From UBA6168 sp965222975 (lineage in GTDB: Bacteria > Bacteroidota > Bacteroidia > Chitinophagales > Saprospiraceae): DNA of 64,000 nt. The notes beneath the pieces are model-generated. The model worked only from the letters and a program-made list of their open reading frames with translations. It was not told the DNA's origin and searched no databases. The first letter of the stretch is position 1; each line of letters opens with the position of its first letter. Location of the stretch: assembly GCA_965222975.1 (NCBI GenBank), contig CBDCVJ010000064.1, positions 62,001 through 126,000 on the forward strand. The letters are read 5' to 3'. Both the position numbers and the translations under genes were made by a program. Of this stretch, positions 34,774 through 44,316 are shown piece by piece.

Positions 34774-35472
34774 ATGAACTATAATAATTTGATCAATATG
34801 AATAATGCTATCGATTTAAATAATGATTCTGTTATTCCTCTTCAGATTGGAATTACAGGTGGAATTGGCAGCGGTAAAACCACAGTTTGCAAAATATTTG
34901 AGGCACTAGGTATCCCTGTTTACTATGCTGATGACCGAGCGAAGGCATTAATGGTTGAAAATGAACAAGTTAGGACACAAGTCAGAAAACATATTGGAGG
35001 AGAATCTTACTTCAATGACGGGCAATTAAATAGAGGTTACATAGCACAGGTAGTATTTAAAGATAAAGAAAAGTTGAATGTACTTAATAGGATCGTACAT
35101 CCTGCTGTACTGGAAGATGGTTTGAAATGGCATAACTCACAGCATGGCGTTCCTTATACTTTAAAGGAAGCTGCATTGATGATTGAAAGTGGGAATTACA
35201 AGTTTTTGGACAAACTGATCGTCGTTAGGGCACCAGAAGAATTGAGGGTAAAGCGGGTAATGAAAAGGGATGAGGTCAAAGCTGAAGCTGTTTATGCAAG
35301 GATGAGAAACCAGATGCCAGAAGATCAAAAACTGAGATATGCCGATTATATCATTATAAATGATGGCAACCATTCCTTGATAAAACAAATCTGGGCAATT
35401 CACCAAAACCTTTCGGAATTTGCTAAAACCAAAAATCCACAAAACAATTATTCGGATTTTGACAAAAAATAG
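34774..35472 (+). CDS. coaE: Dephospho-CoA kinase
   Basis: A 232-residue kinase that phosphorylates dephospho-CoA in the last step of CoA synthesis. The Walker A motif is GGIGSGKTT, followed by YYADDRAK, the LNRIVHP segment, and RVMKRDEVKAE with RMRNQM in the lid. These are all standard. The family usually begins just before the P-loop; here about 20 extra N-terminal residues are rich in Asn (MNYNNLINMNNAIDLNND), so the ATG at 34798 is a possible alternative. The gene is isolated between a - strand gene and the large adhesin. Confidence 0.9.
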   Translation: MNYNNLINMNNAIDLNNDSVIPLQIGITGGIGSGKTTVCKIFEALGIPVYYADDRAKALMVENEQVRTQVRKHIGGESYFNDGQLNRGYIAQVVFKDKEKLNVLNRIVHPAVLEDGLKWHNSQHGVPYTLKEAALMIESGNYKFLDKLIVVRAPEELRVKRVMKRDEVKAEAVYARMRNQMPEDQKLRYADYIIINDGNHSLIKQIWAIHQNLSEFAKTKNPQNNYSDFDKK

Positions 35473-35839
35473 TTGAATATCCCTTTTTCAGAATTTTTAG
35501 ATTTATCAAAAAGGCGCTTTTTAAAATCAACGATTTTTTCATAATCAGTTCATCCTGATCTACAGCATTTGCAAATCGTACTTTGGAAAACATATTAGAT
35601 TTTTATTTAAATGGTATAGTTTTTGGAAATTCAATCATAACATAATGGAAAAGGTATTATTTCCTTGACCACTTCACAACAAACCTACCTGAACATTCAC
35701 TTCACTTTTGAAATATTAGAGCTTAGCAAAAGCTCAATTCCTGCCCTCCTTTTATTCCTATGCTAATTATGTTTTGAACCCAGAAACATCCCAACGTTCA
35801 ATCGTTCATGTTTCTCAACAATCCTATGTTTTGAAAAAG
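35473..35839. other. 367-base intergenic region before the SprB-repeat adhesin
   Basis: The only structure seen is a hairpin GAGCTT/AAGCTC at 35719-35735 with a C/T-rich tract after it, which is not a convincing terminator. AAAAAGGCGCTTTTT near 35508 may be a weak terminator for coaE. No TAnnTTTG box is seen. Confidence 0.4.
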
Positions 35840-38800
35840 ATGACTATGAGGATTCTTCACATATTCCCGATCTGTGATCAAAATTCTCCAAATCCAACAT
35901 TGCCTTATATAAAAGGCATCTTTAAAAACCCATCAAAGGGCATCTTATTACTACTGCCATTTCTATCTTTTATCCAATTTGCAATAGCTATTAATGTCAT
36001 TGAGTTTGAAGGAGGAAGAATATTCCTTGAGGGAAATGAATTGGTTGCCTGTGATAATGTGACAAATGGTGGTGAAATAGCTGCGGATGAATTTGGATGT
36101 CCCAACCCTACTTGGGATCCTTCACTCATTGTTAATGTAAGTTTGCCTGAGGGAGGAACCGGGGCGTTAGAATATATTTGGATTTTTACTACCGATGATC
36201 CTTCATCTCCGGGAGCTTTTTGGAACCCCATTATTGGCTCGACAAATGCTGAATATGATCCCGGGCCAATATCGGTTACTACCTATTACAGAAGATGTGC
36301 GAGAAGAGAGGGTTGCACTGATTATATTGGTGAGAGCAACATCATTATGAAGGAGGCTATTTGTTGTGATAATGTGACTGACGGCGGAGAAATTGCAGCA
36401 AATCAAACCTTATGCGAACCACCATATGTAGTGGATGCCCTCACCAATGTTACCCTACCTTCGGGAGGTTCAAATGCCTTGGAATACCAGTGGGCAATTA
36501 GCACGGTTGGATCTCCCTATGATCCGGCTAATCCAGATTGGGCATTTATTTCTGGGGCTAATTCCATGGATTATGACCCAGGGATATTAACAGAAACAAC
36601 TTATTTTGTTCGCCTTTCACGAAGGCATGGATGTTTTGATTATGACGGTGTTTCAAATATCGTTGAAATATACTTAAATGATGGAATAACGGTAACGCTT
36701 AGCGGAACGGATGAGGAATGCTTGGGAGCGGCAAATGGAATGGTCTCAGTAGAAAACATTTCTGGTGGACAACCTGATTATACTTATGAATGGGTAGGTT
36801 TTCCCGGTGAAACGAATACTGAATTAGCGAATCTGAGTAACGGAACGTATGAAGTCATCGTAACCGATTCTTACGGATGTACAGCAACTGCCGATTTGTC
36901 GCTGGAGGCTGGCCCAGAACTTACGGTCAATACAGATGCAACACCTATTTCATGCATGGGAGATGAAGACGGGACTGCATCGGTCGTAAGTATTCCAAAC
37001 GGAATAGGACCTTTTTCATATACATGGGATGACCCGCTATCACTTACCGAACCAGTAATCATTGATCTTGCACCAGCTACCTATCAAGTAGTTGTTACGG
37101 ATTCAAGGGGGTGTACAGGCTCAGGTACTGCAACTGTTGATGATGCAATTCCACTTGACGTTTCAACTTCGAGCGCTGATGCAACTTGTGACAATTCAGC
37201 TGATGGTTCCGCATCTGTTTTAGTGACTGGTGGTGCTTCTCCTTACACTTATATTTGGGATGATCCTGCTGCTCAGACTACTGCTACAGCATCGAATTTA
37301 GTTATGGGTACATATTCTGTAACAATAACCGATGCTAATGGATGCGAAGCTTTTGCCACGGAAGTGGTAGGTGCTCCGATGCAAGCTGAACTTGATTTAT
37401 CTTCAACTGAGGCGCTTTGCTTTGGTTCTACTGATGGAACGGCTTCAGTAGCAATTGTAAATGGAAATATCAACGATTATAATGTCATTTGGAGCAATGG
37501 AGAAAATACGCCTCAAATCACGAACCTACCGCCTGATAATTACTCTGTTACGGTATCTGACGCAAATGGATGTTCAGTTGAAGGTACGGTGTCGGTCTCT
37601 GAAGCACCTGTTCTAAATCTTGTTATGGACTCAGACAGTGCATCGTGTTTTAGTTCGGGCGATGGAAGGGCGAATGTATCTGTAACAGGTGGAACTCCAT
37701 TTCCAAATAATGTCTATCAATATGAATGGTCAGTGTCAGGCAGTCCGAATACGCCGATGTTGGACAACGTCATGCCAGGCAATTATACAGTTACAGTAAC
37801 AGATGCTAATAGCTGCACAATGGAAAATAGCGTTGCAGTTGGAGCACCAGATGAAATTCAGATCAACCTTTTACCAATTCATATATCCTGTAATGGACTT
37901 ACAGATGGATCAGCGGAGGCGGTTGTTTCTGGCGGAGTTGCCCCTTATACTTACCAATGGAACGACCCTTCTGGTTCTACCTCGACCACGGTTGCTGATT
38001 TAGCCCCAGGAGCTTACAGCTTGTCCGTTACCGACGCCAACTCTTGTTTGCAAACAACTATTCTGAACATAACAGAACCAGCCCCTCTGATTATTGATTT
38101 TAACAATGTAGATGTGGTATGCGAGGATGACACAGATGGAGTAGCAGTTGCCGTGCCTTCGGGTGGAACTGTCCCTTACTCAATATTATGGGAAACGGGA
38201 GAGATGACACAAGCGATTTTTAATGTGGGGGTAGGGGACTATGACATAACCGTTACCGACGGGAATGGATGTCAAACATCGGCCACTTCTCAAATAATAT
38301 TTACTTCGACTTTAGTTTCTTCTGTCACTGCTTTTGACGCAACATGTTACGATGTAAATGATGGGGTAGCAATTGCTGCAGGTATAAATGGGACACCACC
38401 ATATTCCTATTTATGGCAAAACGGCGAAACGACTGCCCAGGTCAATGACCTTTTCTTTGGTTCGTATGATGTGACAGTTACGGATGACGACGGATGTTCT
38501 GTCCTTAATACAGCAATTATCAATTCACCGCCACTTTTGGTAGCACCTATCCAAGTACTCACAGAGGTAACGACTTATGATGGGAATCAGGGGAGTGTTG
38601 AGGTGAATCCAGCAGGCGGCGTGCCACCCTATGATATTCTTTGGAGCAATGGTAGCACTACCAATATTGCTTTAGATTTGGAAGGAGGTGTACATACAGT
38701 GACTATAACAGATGCAAATAATTGTACTTCAATTGGTGAAGTAACCTTGATTGAGCCATCTAAAGTCGGTGACTATGTTTGGAACGATGAAAACCAAAAT

Positions 38801-40618
38801 GGCATACAGGATTTTAGTGAGGTGGGGATTGAAGGCATTAATGTGTATTTGACCGGAGTTACAAATACCGGGGATAGTATTGACTTGACAACAGTTACCG
38901 ATACCAGTGGATACTATGCCTTTGACGGGCTAACGCAAGGATTTTACAAATTAGAATTTGAAACATTGCCAAACCATGTATTCACTTATCAGAATATTGG
39001 CGATGATGCATTAGATAGCGACCCTGACCCAAATACAGGATATTCACAAGGCTTCCCTATATCCCAAGGTGAATTTGAAAGCAGATGGGATTGTGGTATG
39101 ATCGTTTTGGATGAAAAAATAGATATAGGAGATAAGGTATGGTATGACACCAATCGCGATGGATTGCAAGATTCAAATGAAGCAGGTGTAGAGGATGTGG
39201 TTGTTCGTTTGCGTGAAATGCCTTCCAATACGATTATAGCTGTAGATGTCACAGACTTGTTGGGTAATTATCGTTTTGAAGATGTTTTTCCTGGAAATTA
39301 TAGAGTGGAATTTGCATTGGCTTCTTTTCCTGCTGGCGGATATATACTTGCCCCGAAGGATCAGGGTAATGATGATAATATAGACAGCGACGCCAATATA
39401 AATACAGGTATAACAGACCAATTTACCGTATTCCCATTTACTTTAGATAACCTGACCATAGATGCAGGTATATTCAAAGAATGTGATAATATCACTGATG
39501 GTGGAGTGATCGGTTATGACGAGGAGTTGTGTGGAGTAGGGGCCGATCCCTCAGAAATTGTCAATGTCGTTTCACCATCTGGTGGGTTTGGAAACATTGA
39601 GTATCTGTGGATGAGGAGTTTTGTCCCTATTTATAATGGCCCCGGTGATCCTAACTGGATGGTTATACCGAATTCAAACAGCCCTAATTATGATCCAGGA
39701 CCTATTAGCCAATCCACCTATTACATCCGATGTGCCAGAAGGGAAGGTTGCGATGATTATATAGGTGAGAGTAATGTAATTGCAAAAGAAATCACACCAT
39801 ATCCCTTGACTCAAATTATTGATGAACCTAATATTATGTGCCAAAATGAGGACGGTAGGTTTGAAGCAGCAATTGCAGGTGCAGGAGCAACTTATTTTTG
39901 GGAATTCAACAACGGGGGAAATCCTTCAACTGCAACAACAAGGGTTGTTGACCCAGTATCGTGGCCTGGCGAAGGAGTGAAAACAATTGATTTGACAGTT
40001 ACCCGTTTTGGTTGTTCGTTCAGTGTAAACACTGAAGTGATAATTGATGATTGTGGCTTTAATCCGTTGATTTCTTTTGGTAATTTTAATGCAACATTAT
40101 ATAACGAACAAGTAATGCTTGAATGGGAGGTCATTGGCAATGCGGACAACACTGTATTTTATGTTCAAAGCTCAGAAGATGGCCAGTCTTTCAGGACAAT
40201 TGGCAACCAATTGGGGCAAACGGGGAAAGAGCATTCATCCTATTCGTTTGTTGATGAGCAACCTCGTTTTGGAGAAAACATTTACCGTATCCAATATGAA
40301 AAATTGGACGCTCCTGACGAGAAGGGCTATTCACAGAAAGCAAGTGTAATGTACAGCAGAGAGAAAACACAGTTGGCACAAGTCTTCCCGAATCCTACCA
40401 ATGGAAAAATTACAGTGGAACTTTTAATGCCAAACGATGAGCCTGCCTTTGGAGAAGTCATGACAACATACGGAAAAGTAGTGGCTACGTTTTTAATACC
40501 AGCCAACACAGAGAAATTCGATGTTGATCTGAGTGATCAATTTGACGGATTGTATTTAGTAACAGTCAAACAGAATAGGTTAAAAGAGCAGATATGCAAG
40601 GTTTTCAAAGTAAAATAG
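35840..40618 (+). CDS. Giant SprB-repeat adhesin with SdrD-like B domains and type A T9SS tail
   Basis: A 1592-residue secreted protein with a long signal region ending near FLSFIQFAIA. Two units of about 105 residues start CDNVTNGGEI and CDNVTDGGEI, each ending in TYY/TYF...R.GC-DY. Nine SprB-type repeats follow (about 75-85 residues each, pattern C..G.G.A.V..GG..PY.Y.W...T...L..G.Y.VTVTD..GC). Then come two SdrD/SD-repeat B-like domains (GDYVWNDENQNGIQD, GDKVWYDTNRDGLQD), a third CDNIT unit, a PKD-like stretch and a final FPNPTNGKITVE sorting domain. I use ATG 35840; the longer frame begins at a TTG. It is probably a surface adhesin exported by T9SS, whose machinery is not here. Confidence 0.88.
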   Translation: MTMRILHIFPICDQNSPNPTLPYIKGIFKNPSKGILLLLPFLSFIQFAIAINVIEFEGGRIFLEGNELVACDNVTNGGEIAADEFGCPNPTWDPSLIVNVSLPEGGTGALEYIWIFTTDDPSSPGAFWNPIIGSTNAEYDPGPISVTTYYRRCARREGCTDYIGESNIIMKEAICCDNVTDGGEIAANQTLCEPPYVVDALTNVTLPSGGSNALEYQWAISTVGSPYDPANPDWAFISGANSMDYDPGILTETTYFVRLSRRHGCFDYDGVSNIVEIYLNDGITVTLSGTDEECLGAANGMVSVENISGGQPDYTYEWVGFPGETNTELANLSNGTYEVIVTDSYGCTATADLSLEAGPELTVNTDATPISCMGDEDGTASVVSIPNGIGPFSYTWDDPLSLTEPVIIDLAPATYQVVVTDSRGCTGSGTATVDDAIPLDVSTSSADATCDNSADGSASVLVTGGASPYTYIWDDPAAQTTATASNLVMGTYSVTITDANGCEAFATEVVGAPMQAELDLSSTEALCFGSTDGTASVAIVNGNINDYNVIWSNGENTPQITNLPPDNYSVTVSDANGCSVEGTVSVSEAPVLNLVMDSDSASCFSSGDGRANVSVTGGTPFPNNVYQYEWSVSGSPNTPMLDNVMPGNYTVTVTDANSCTMENSVAVGAPDEIQINLLPIHISCNGLTDGSAEAVVSGGVAPYTYQWNDPSGSTSTTVADLAPGAYSLSVTDANSCLQTTILNITEPAPLIIDFNNVDVVCEDDTDGVAVAVPSGGTVPYSILWETGEMTQAIFNVGVGDYDITVTDGNGCQTSATSQIIFTSTLVSSVTAFDATCYDVNDGVAIAAGINGTPPYSYLWQNGETTAQVNDLFFGSYDVTVTDDDGCSVLNTAIINSPPLLVAPIQVLTEVTTYDGNQGSVEVNPAGGVPPYDILWSNGSTTNIALDLEGGVHTVTITDANNCTSIGEVTLIEPSKVGDYVWNDENQNGIQDFSEVGIEGINVYLTGVTNTGDSIDLTTVTDTSGYYAFDGLTQGFYKLEFETLPNHVFTYQNIGDDALDSDPDPNTGYSQGFPISQGEFESRWDCGMIVLDEKIDIGDKVWYDTNRDGLQDSNEAGVEDVVVRLREMPSNTIIAVDVTDLLGNYRFEDVFPGNYRVEFALASFPAGGYILAPKDQGNDDNIDSDANINTGITDQFTVFPFTLDNLTIDAGIFKECDNITDGGVIGYDEELCGVGADPSEIVNVVSPSGGFGNIEYLWMRSFVPIYNGPGDPNWMVIPNSNSPNYDPGPISQSTYYIRCARREGCDDYIGESNVIAKEITPYPLTQIIDEPNIMCQNEDGRFEAAIAGAGATYFWEFNNGGNPSTATTRVVDPVSWPGEGVKTIDLTVTRFGCSFSVNTEVIIDDCGFNPLISFGNFNATLYNEQVMLEWEVIGNADNTVFYVQSSEDGQSFRTIGNQLGQTGKEHSSYSFVDEQPRFGENIYRIQYEKLDAPDEKGYSQKASVMYSREKTQLAQVFPNPTNGKITVELLMPNDEPAFGEVMTTYGKVVATFLIPANTEKFDVDLSDQFDGLYLVTVKQNRLKEQICKVFKVK

Positions 40619-40703
40619 CATGGTGATAAAATACTAAAATCCACTTTGAACCTCATTCCCGAAACAAATTCTTTTCATTACATAGTTTTTTAGCATAACA
40701 GAA

Positions 40704-40733
40704 GGGGCGGTCATTTAGACGCCCCATTTTTTT
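40704..40733 (+). terminator. Terminator after the adhesin gene
   Basis: GGGGCG (40704-40709) pairs with CGCCCC (40720-40725), extended by TC/GA, and is followed by ATTTTTTT. Confidence 0.8.
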
Positions 40734-40820
40734 AGCTAAAACATTGGATCGCTTAGCACTTGTCAACAACTCAAAAAGAACATTAAATATGGGAAACCCA
40801 AAAAAAATTACGTTTCATTA

Positions 40821-40848
40821 TTGTGTTTTTATAATAACCATATCTTTG
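40821..40848 (+). promoter_or_regulatory. Bacteroidota-type promoter before the UXS-like gene
   Basis: TTG at 40821, a 17-base spacer and TATCTTTG (40841-40848) fit the -33/-7 pattern. The leader to the TTG start at 41000 would be about 145 bases and shows no clear structure. Confidence 0.5.
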
Positions 40849-40999
40849 CGCCCGCCTTTATGCTTCTTATTATCCGGTACAAATATAAAGCACGATCCGG
40901 TTTCACTCCTTTCATGAAAATAACACAAGACCTTAAATCCCGGAACTAATGATTAAAGGAAAAATTCTTTAATCAGGTATCCTTCAAAAAATTTACATT

Positions 41000-41944
41000 T
41001 TGAAAAAAAGAGTTCTCATAACCGGCGCTGCTGGTTTCATAGGTTCGCACCTCTGCGACAGGTTTATCAAAGAAGGGTTTCATGTAATTGGCATGGACAA
41101 CCTCCTTACTGGAAATTTAGCCAACATCGCACATTTATTCCCAAGAGAAGATTTTGAATTCTATCACCATGACATAACCAAGTATGTACATGTACCCGGC
41201 GACATTCACTATATCCTTCATTTTGCTTCTCCTGCGAGCCCGATTGATTATTTGAAAATGCCCATTCAGACTCTGAAAGTAGGAGCGCTTGGAACACACA
41301 ATATCCTTGGCGTTGCCAAAGCAAAGAAAGCAAGAATGCTTGTTGCTTCAACCTCTGAAGTTTATGGAGATCCTTTAGAACATCCCCAAACCGAAGAATA
41401 TTGGGGCAATGTAAACCCAATAGGCCCAAGAGGTGTATATGATGAAGCCAAGCGGTTTTTGGAAGCCATCACCATGGGTTATCATACATATCATGGAATC
41501 GAAACCCGAATCGTCCGTATTTTTAATACATATGGGCCAAGAATGAGGGTGGATGATGGACGGGTACTTCCAGCTTTTTTTTCACAAGCGATTAGGGGTG
41601 AAGGTTTGACCGTCTTTGGCGATGGAAAACAGACAAGAAGCTTTTGCTATGTAGATGATCTTGTCGAAGGAATTTATAGGTTGTTGATGAGTGACTATCA
41701 CCTGCCCGTTAACATAGGCAATCCGTCTGAAATGAATATGCTTGAGTTTGCCGATGAGATTTTGAAATTGGTCAACAACCCTAAAGCACATATCATTTTC
41801 AAACCTTTGCCAACCGATGATCCTAAAAAGCGTCGCCCTAACATTACCAAGGCAAAGGAAATACTTGGTTGGGAGCCAAAAGTCACAAGAGCAGAGGGAC
41901 TCAAAATCACTTATGAGTATTTCAAAAAAGCAGTGAAAGTTTGA
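41000..41944 (+). CDS. UDP-glucuronate decarboxylase-like NAD-dependent epimerase
   Basis: A 314-residue extended SDR. The cofactor loop is GAAGFIGSHL, the catalytic set includes TSEVYG and Y-x3-K in YDEAKR, and the substrate part shows HFASPASPIDY, RIFNTYGPRM, GRVLPAF and GDGKQTRSFCYVDD. This pattern is that of UDP-xylose synthase (decarboxylation of UDP-glucuronate to UDP-xylose) more than a simple epimerase. The start codon is TTG 41000, giving MKKRVLITGAAG; no ATG fits better. It precedes the dTDP-glucose dehydratase gene, so the two probably make nucleotide sugars for surface glycans or O-glycosylated T9SS cargo. Confidence 0.88.
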   Translation: MKKRVLITGAAGFIGSHLCDRFIKEGFHVIGMDNLLTGNLANIAHLFPREDFEFYHHDITKYVHVPGDIHYILHFASPASPIDYLKMPIQTLKVGALGTHNILGVAKAKKARMLVASTSEVYGDPLEHPQTEEYWGNVNPIGPRGVYDEAKRFLEAITMGYHTYHGIETRIVRIFNTYGPRMRVDDGRVLPAFFSQAIRGEGLTVFGDGKQTRSFCYVDDLVEGIYRLLMSDYHLPVNIGNPSEMNMLEFADEILKLVNNPKAHIIFKPLPTDDPKKRRPNITKAKEILGWEPKVTRAEGLKITYEYFKKAVKV

Positions 41945-42041
41945 TTGTTCGTTTGACAAGCTATTATGTGTTGTTGATAAAGCCAATCTGCTTAAGTGTT
42001 AATGGTTCTTCTCCGTGATGAACCGTATTAATCTTATCAAT

Positions 42042-43094
42042 ATGAATTTTGAAAAAACCATATTAATTACTGGTGGTGCGGGTTTTATCGGATCGCACCT
42101 TGTCAGGTTATTAGTCAATAAATATTCAAATTACCATGTAGTCAATTTAGACAAGTTAACCTATGCAGGCAATTTGGAAAACCTTTCAGATGTAGAGGGC
42201 AAATCCAATTACAGTTTTGTCAGAGGCTGCATCACCGATCAATCGTTTATCGCTTCCTTGTTTGAGCAATACGATTTCGATGGGGTGATCCACTTGGCAG
42301 CAGAATCACATGTTGACCGATCCATTACTAATCCACTCGAATTTATTCAAGCAAATGTGATTGGTACAGTCAATTTATTGAATGCTGCAAAAAATACATG
42401 GGGCAGTTTCGAGGGCAAGCGATTTTATCATGTATCAACAGATGAAGTTTACGGATCGCTTGGCGAAACAGGTTTATTTGTTGAAACAACCCCCTATGAC
42501 CCTCGGTCGCCTTATTCCGCTTCGAAGGCATCGTCCGATCATTTAGTTAGGGCTTATTATCATACGTACGGATTGCCGATTGTCATTTCCAATTGCTCCA
42601 ATAATTACGGGCCTAATCAATTTCCAGAAAAGTTGATCCCGTTGGTCATCAATAATATTAAGAAGAATAAACCACTGCCTATTTATGGTGATGGGAAATA
42701 TACCCGAGACTGGCTTTGGGTGGTGGATCATGCGGAAGCCATTGATTTAATATATCACGAAGGAAGTAATGGTGAGACCTATAATATTGGTGGGAACAAC
42801 GAGCGCAAAAATATTGAACTCGTTAATACGCTTTGTGACACAATGGATGACCTGCTTGGCCGACCAATTGGGACTTCTCGCAATTTGATAACCTACGTAA
42901 AAGATCGACCAGGGCATGACCGACGTTATGCAATTGACGCTTCCAAGCTTAAAAATGAACTCGGATGGGAACCAACCATTACTCCTGAAGTAGGTTTACG
43001 AAAAACGGCTGAGTGGTACTTGGGCAACGAAAGCTGGCTTAATAACGTGACTTCTGGAGCCTATCAACGATATTATGAAAATCAATATGCTTGA
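42042..43094 (+). CDS. rfbB: dTDP-glucose 4,6-dehydratase
   Basis: A 350-residue extended SDR that converts dTDP-glucose to dTDP-4-keto-6-deoxyglucose. TGGAGFIGSH is the cofactor loop. STDEVYGSLGE with the Asp-Glu pair is the dehydratase signature, YSASKASSDHLV gives the Tyr/Lys, and NCSNNYGPNQFPEKLIPL plus DRPGHDRRYAID are diagnostic of RmlB. I choose ATG 42042; the upstream in-frame ATG 42015 adds nine residues and is less likely. Other rhamnose genes (rmlA, C, D) are not in the window. It ends before a terminator at 43118. Confidence 0.93.
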   Translation: MNFEKTILITGGAGFIGSHLVRLLVNKYSNYHVVNLDKLTYAGNLENLSDVEGKSNYSFVRGCITDQSFIASLFEQYDFDGVIHLAAESHVDRSITNPLEFIQANVIGTVNLLNAAKNTWGSFEGKRFYHVSTDEVYGSLGETGLFVETTPYDPRSPYSASKASSDHLVRAYYHTYGLPIVISNCSNNYGPNQFPEKLIPLVINNIKKNKPLPIYGDGKYTRDWLWVVDHAEAIDLIYHEGSNGETYNIGGNNERKNIELVNTLCDTMDDLLGRPIGTSRNLITYVKDRPGHDRRYAIDASKLKNELGWEPTITPEVGLRKTAEWYLGNESWLNNVTSGAYQRYYENQYA

Positions 43095-43117
43095 TTTTCT
43101 TCAATGGTCTTAAAGAG

Positions 43118-43150
43118 CGGGAAGCGGGAATTGACTCACTTCCCGTTTTT
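43118..43150 (+). terminator. Terminator after rfbB
   Basis: CGGGAAG (43118-43124) or the alternative CGGGAA (43125-43130) pairs with CTTCCCG (43139-43145), followed by TTTTT. Confidence 0.7.
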
Positions 43151-43196
43151 CAGTTAGGACTTCTTTTTACATTTGCCATCCTTTAAGTTATTTCAA

Positions 43197-44114
43197 ATGG
43201 CAAAACTTCGTACCAATCATACTAAAAAGAGGGCAAGGGAGAGCAGTGGAATGATTGCAAAAGTTGGCATCTTCTCCCTCATGTTAGGGGCGCTGTATTT
43301 CTTTTTCAATAAAACAAGTGGAAGTGTTGAGCAGGAACCTGTCGTCGAAGATGTGGCCAATCTTGAAGAACATGGAATAGACAGTATTTATTATTTACCA
43401 ACCTCTACCACTGGTCAAGTTGTCCGTCACAAATATTTTGCTTTCTCTTATTTCGAAAAATACGAGCTGCCCGAATGGGTTGCTTTTGAGTTAACATCGG
43501 AACGGATGAAAATGCCTTGGGTGAAACGCACCAATGACTTTCGTCCCGACCCAAAGGTTGAATCTGGCAGCGCAATTCCTGACGATTATATAGGGACAGA
43601 ATACGAGCGTGGACATTTGGTCGCAGCTGCTGATATGGCTTTTTCAAATGATGCCATGTCCGAAACATTTTATATGAGCAATATGTCCCCGCAAGTGCCA
43701 GGTTTCAACAAAGGGATCTGGAGGGAATTAGAAGAACTGACTCGCGATTGGACAAAACGGTTCAAACATTTGTACATCGTGACAGGTCCTTTACTAAATA
43801 GCCCTGTCAAATTTTGGATCGGTGAAAGCCAAATTGCCGTACCTCCAGCTTTTTATAAAATCATTCTTGACATTAGAGAACCAGAAAAAAAAGGCATTGC
43901 ATTCGTGATACCAAATGAAGTTACAAATGAACGAATCGAGCATTTTGCTACTTCCATTGACTATGTAGAAGAAATAACCGGAATTGACTTTTTTCCTGAA
44001 CTTATGTCTAAACCTTTGGAAGAAAGTATAGAAGGGGATTATGATGTGAACCTTTGGAAAACGGATGAAAAGAAATATCAGATAAGGGTGCAAGAATGGA
44101 ATTTGCAGGAGTGA
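43197..44114 (+). CDS. Membrane-anchored DNA/RNA non-specific endonuclease
   Basis: A 305-residue beta-beta-alpha metal nuclease of the NucA/EndoG type. An N-terminal basic region and one membrane helix (IAKVGIFSLMLGALYFFF, about 22-39) precede the catalytic domain. The active site YERGHLVAAADM carries the conserved His; the usual DRGH is ERGH here. The metal ligand Asn lies in MSNMSPQVPGFNKGIWRELE. Membrane anchoring suggests action outside the cytoplasm on extracellular nucleic acid. A TACATTTG box at 43168-43175 lies 21 bases before ATG 43197. It is followed by MITE copy B. Confidence 0.88.
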   Translation: MAKLRTNHTKKRARESSGMIAKVGIFSLMLGALYFFFNKTSGSVEQEPVVEDVANLEEHGIDSIYYLPTSTTGQVVRHKYFAFSYFEKYELPEWVAFELTSERMKMPWVKRTNDFRPDPKVESGSAIPDDYIGTEYERGHLVAAADMAFSNDAMSETFYMSNMSPQVPGFNKGIWRELEELTRDWTKRFKHLYIVTGPLLNSPVKFWIGESQIAVPPAFYKIILDIREPEKKGIAFVIPNEVTNERIEHFATSIDYVEEITGIDFFPELMSKPLEESIEGDYDVNLWKTDEKKYQIRVQEWNLQE

Positions 44115-44144
44115 CGGATGACACAAATAATAAAAGCGATAATC

Positions 44145-44289
44145 TTAATTCTACTTTGACACTTTAAAAAATAACCATCCGTTTTCAGGACGGGGGTTAT
44201 GAATCATTCAGAGAGAGGTGTGTTTCTCTCAGACGTGAAAAACAATGAATGATCACGCACATAATTTTAAAGTGCCAAAGTAGAATTAA
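44145..44289 (+). mobile_element. MITE-like inverted-repeat element, copy B
   Basis: A 145-base element with 25-base terminal inverted repeats (44145-44169 and 44265-44289) that differ at one position; the core is CTACTTTGACACTTTAAAA. Internally it carries AAATAACCATCCG, TTTTCAGG and AGAGAGAGGTGTGTTT in the same order as copy A at 16237-16436 read on the - strand. It encodes no protein. TTAA occurs at both outer ends but is part of the palindrome, so a target duplication cannot be distinguished. Confidence 0.75.
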
Positions 44290-44316
44290 TTTCAAATAAA
44301 ACAATAGATCAATCAG

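Noticed and set aside
36650..38760. Possible CRISPR-like or tandem DNA repeat array
   Set aside because: The periodicity is at protein level (SprB repeats of about 75-85 residues) with diverged DNA, not short identical repeats with spacers.
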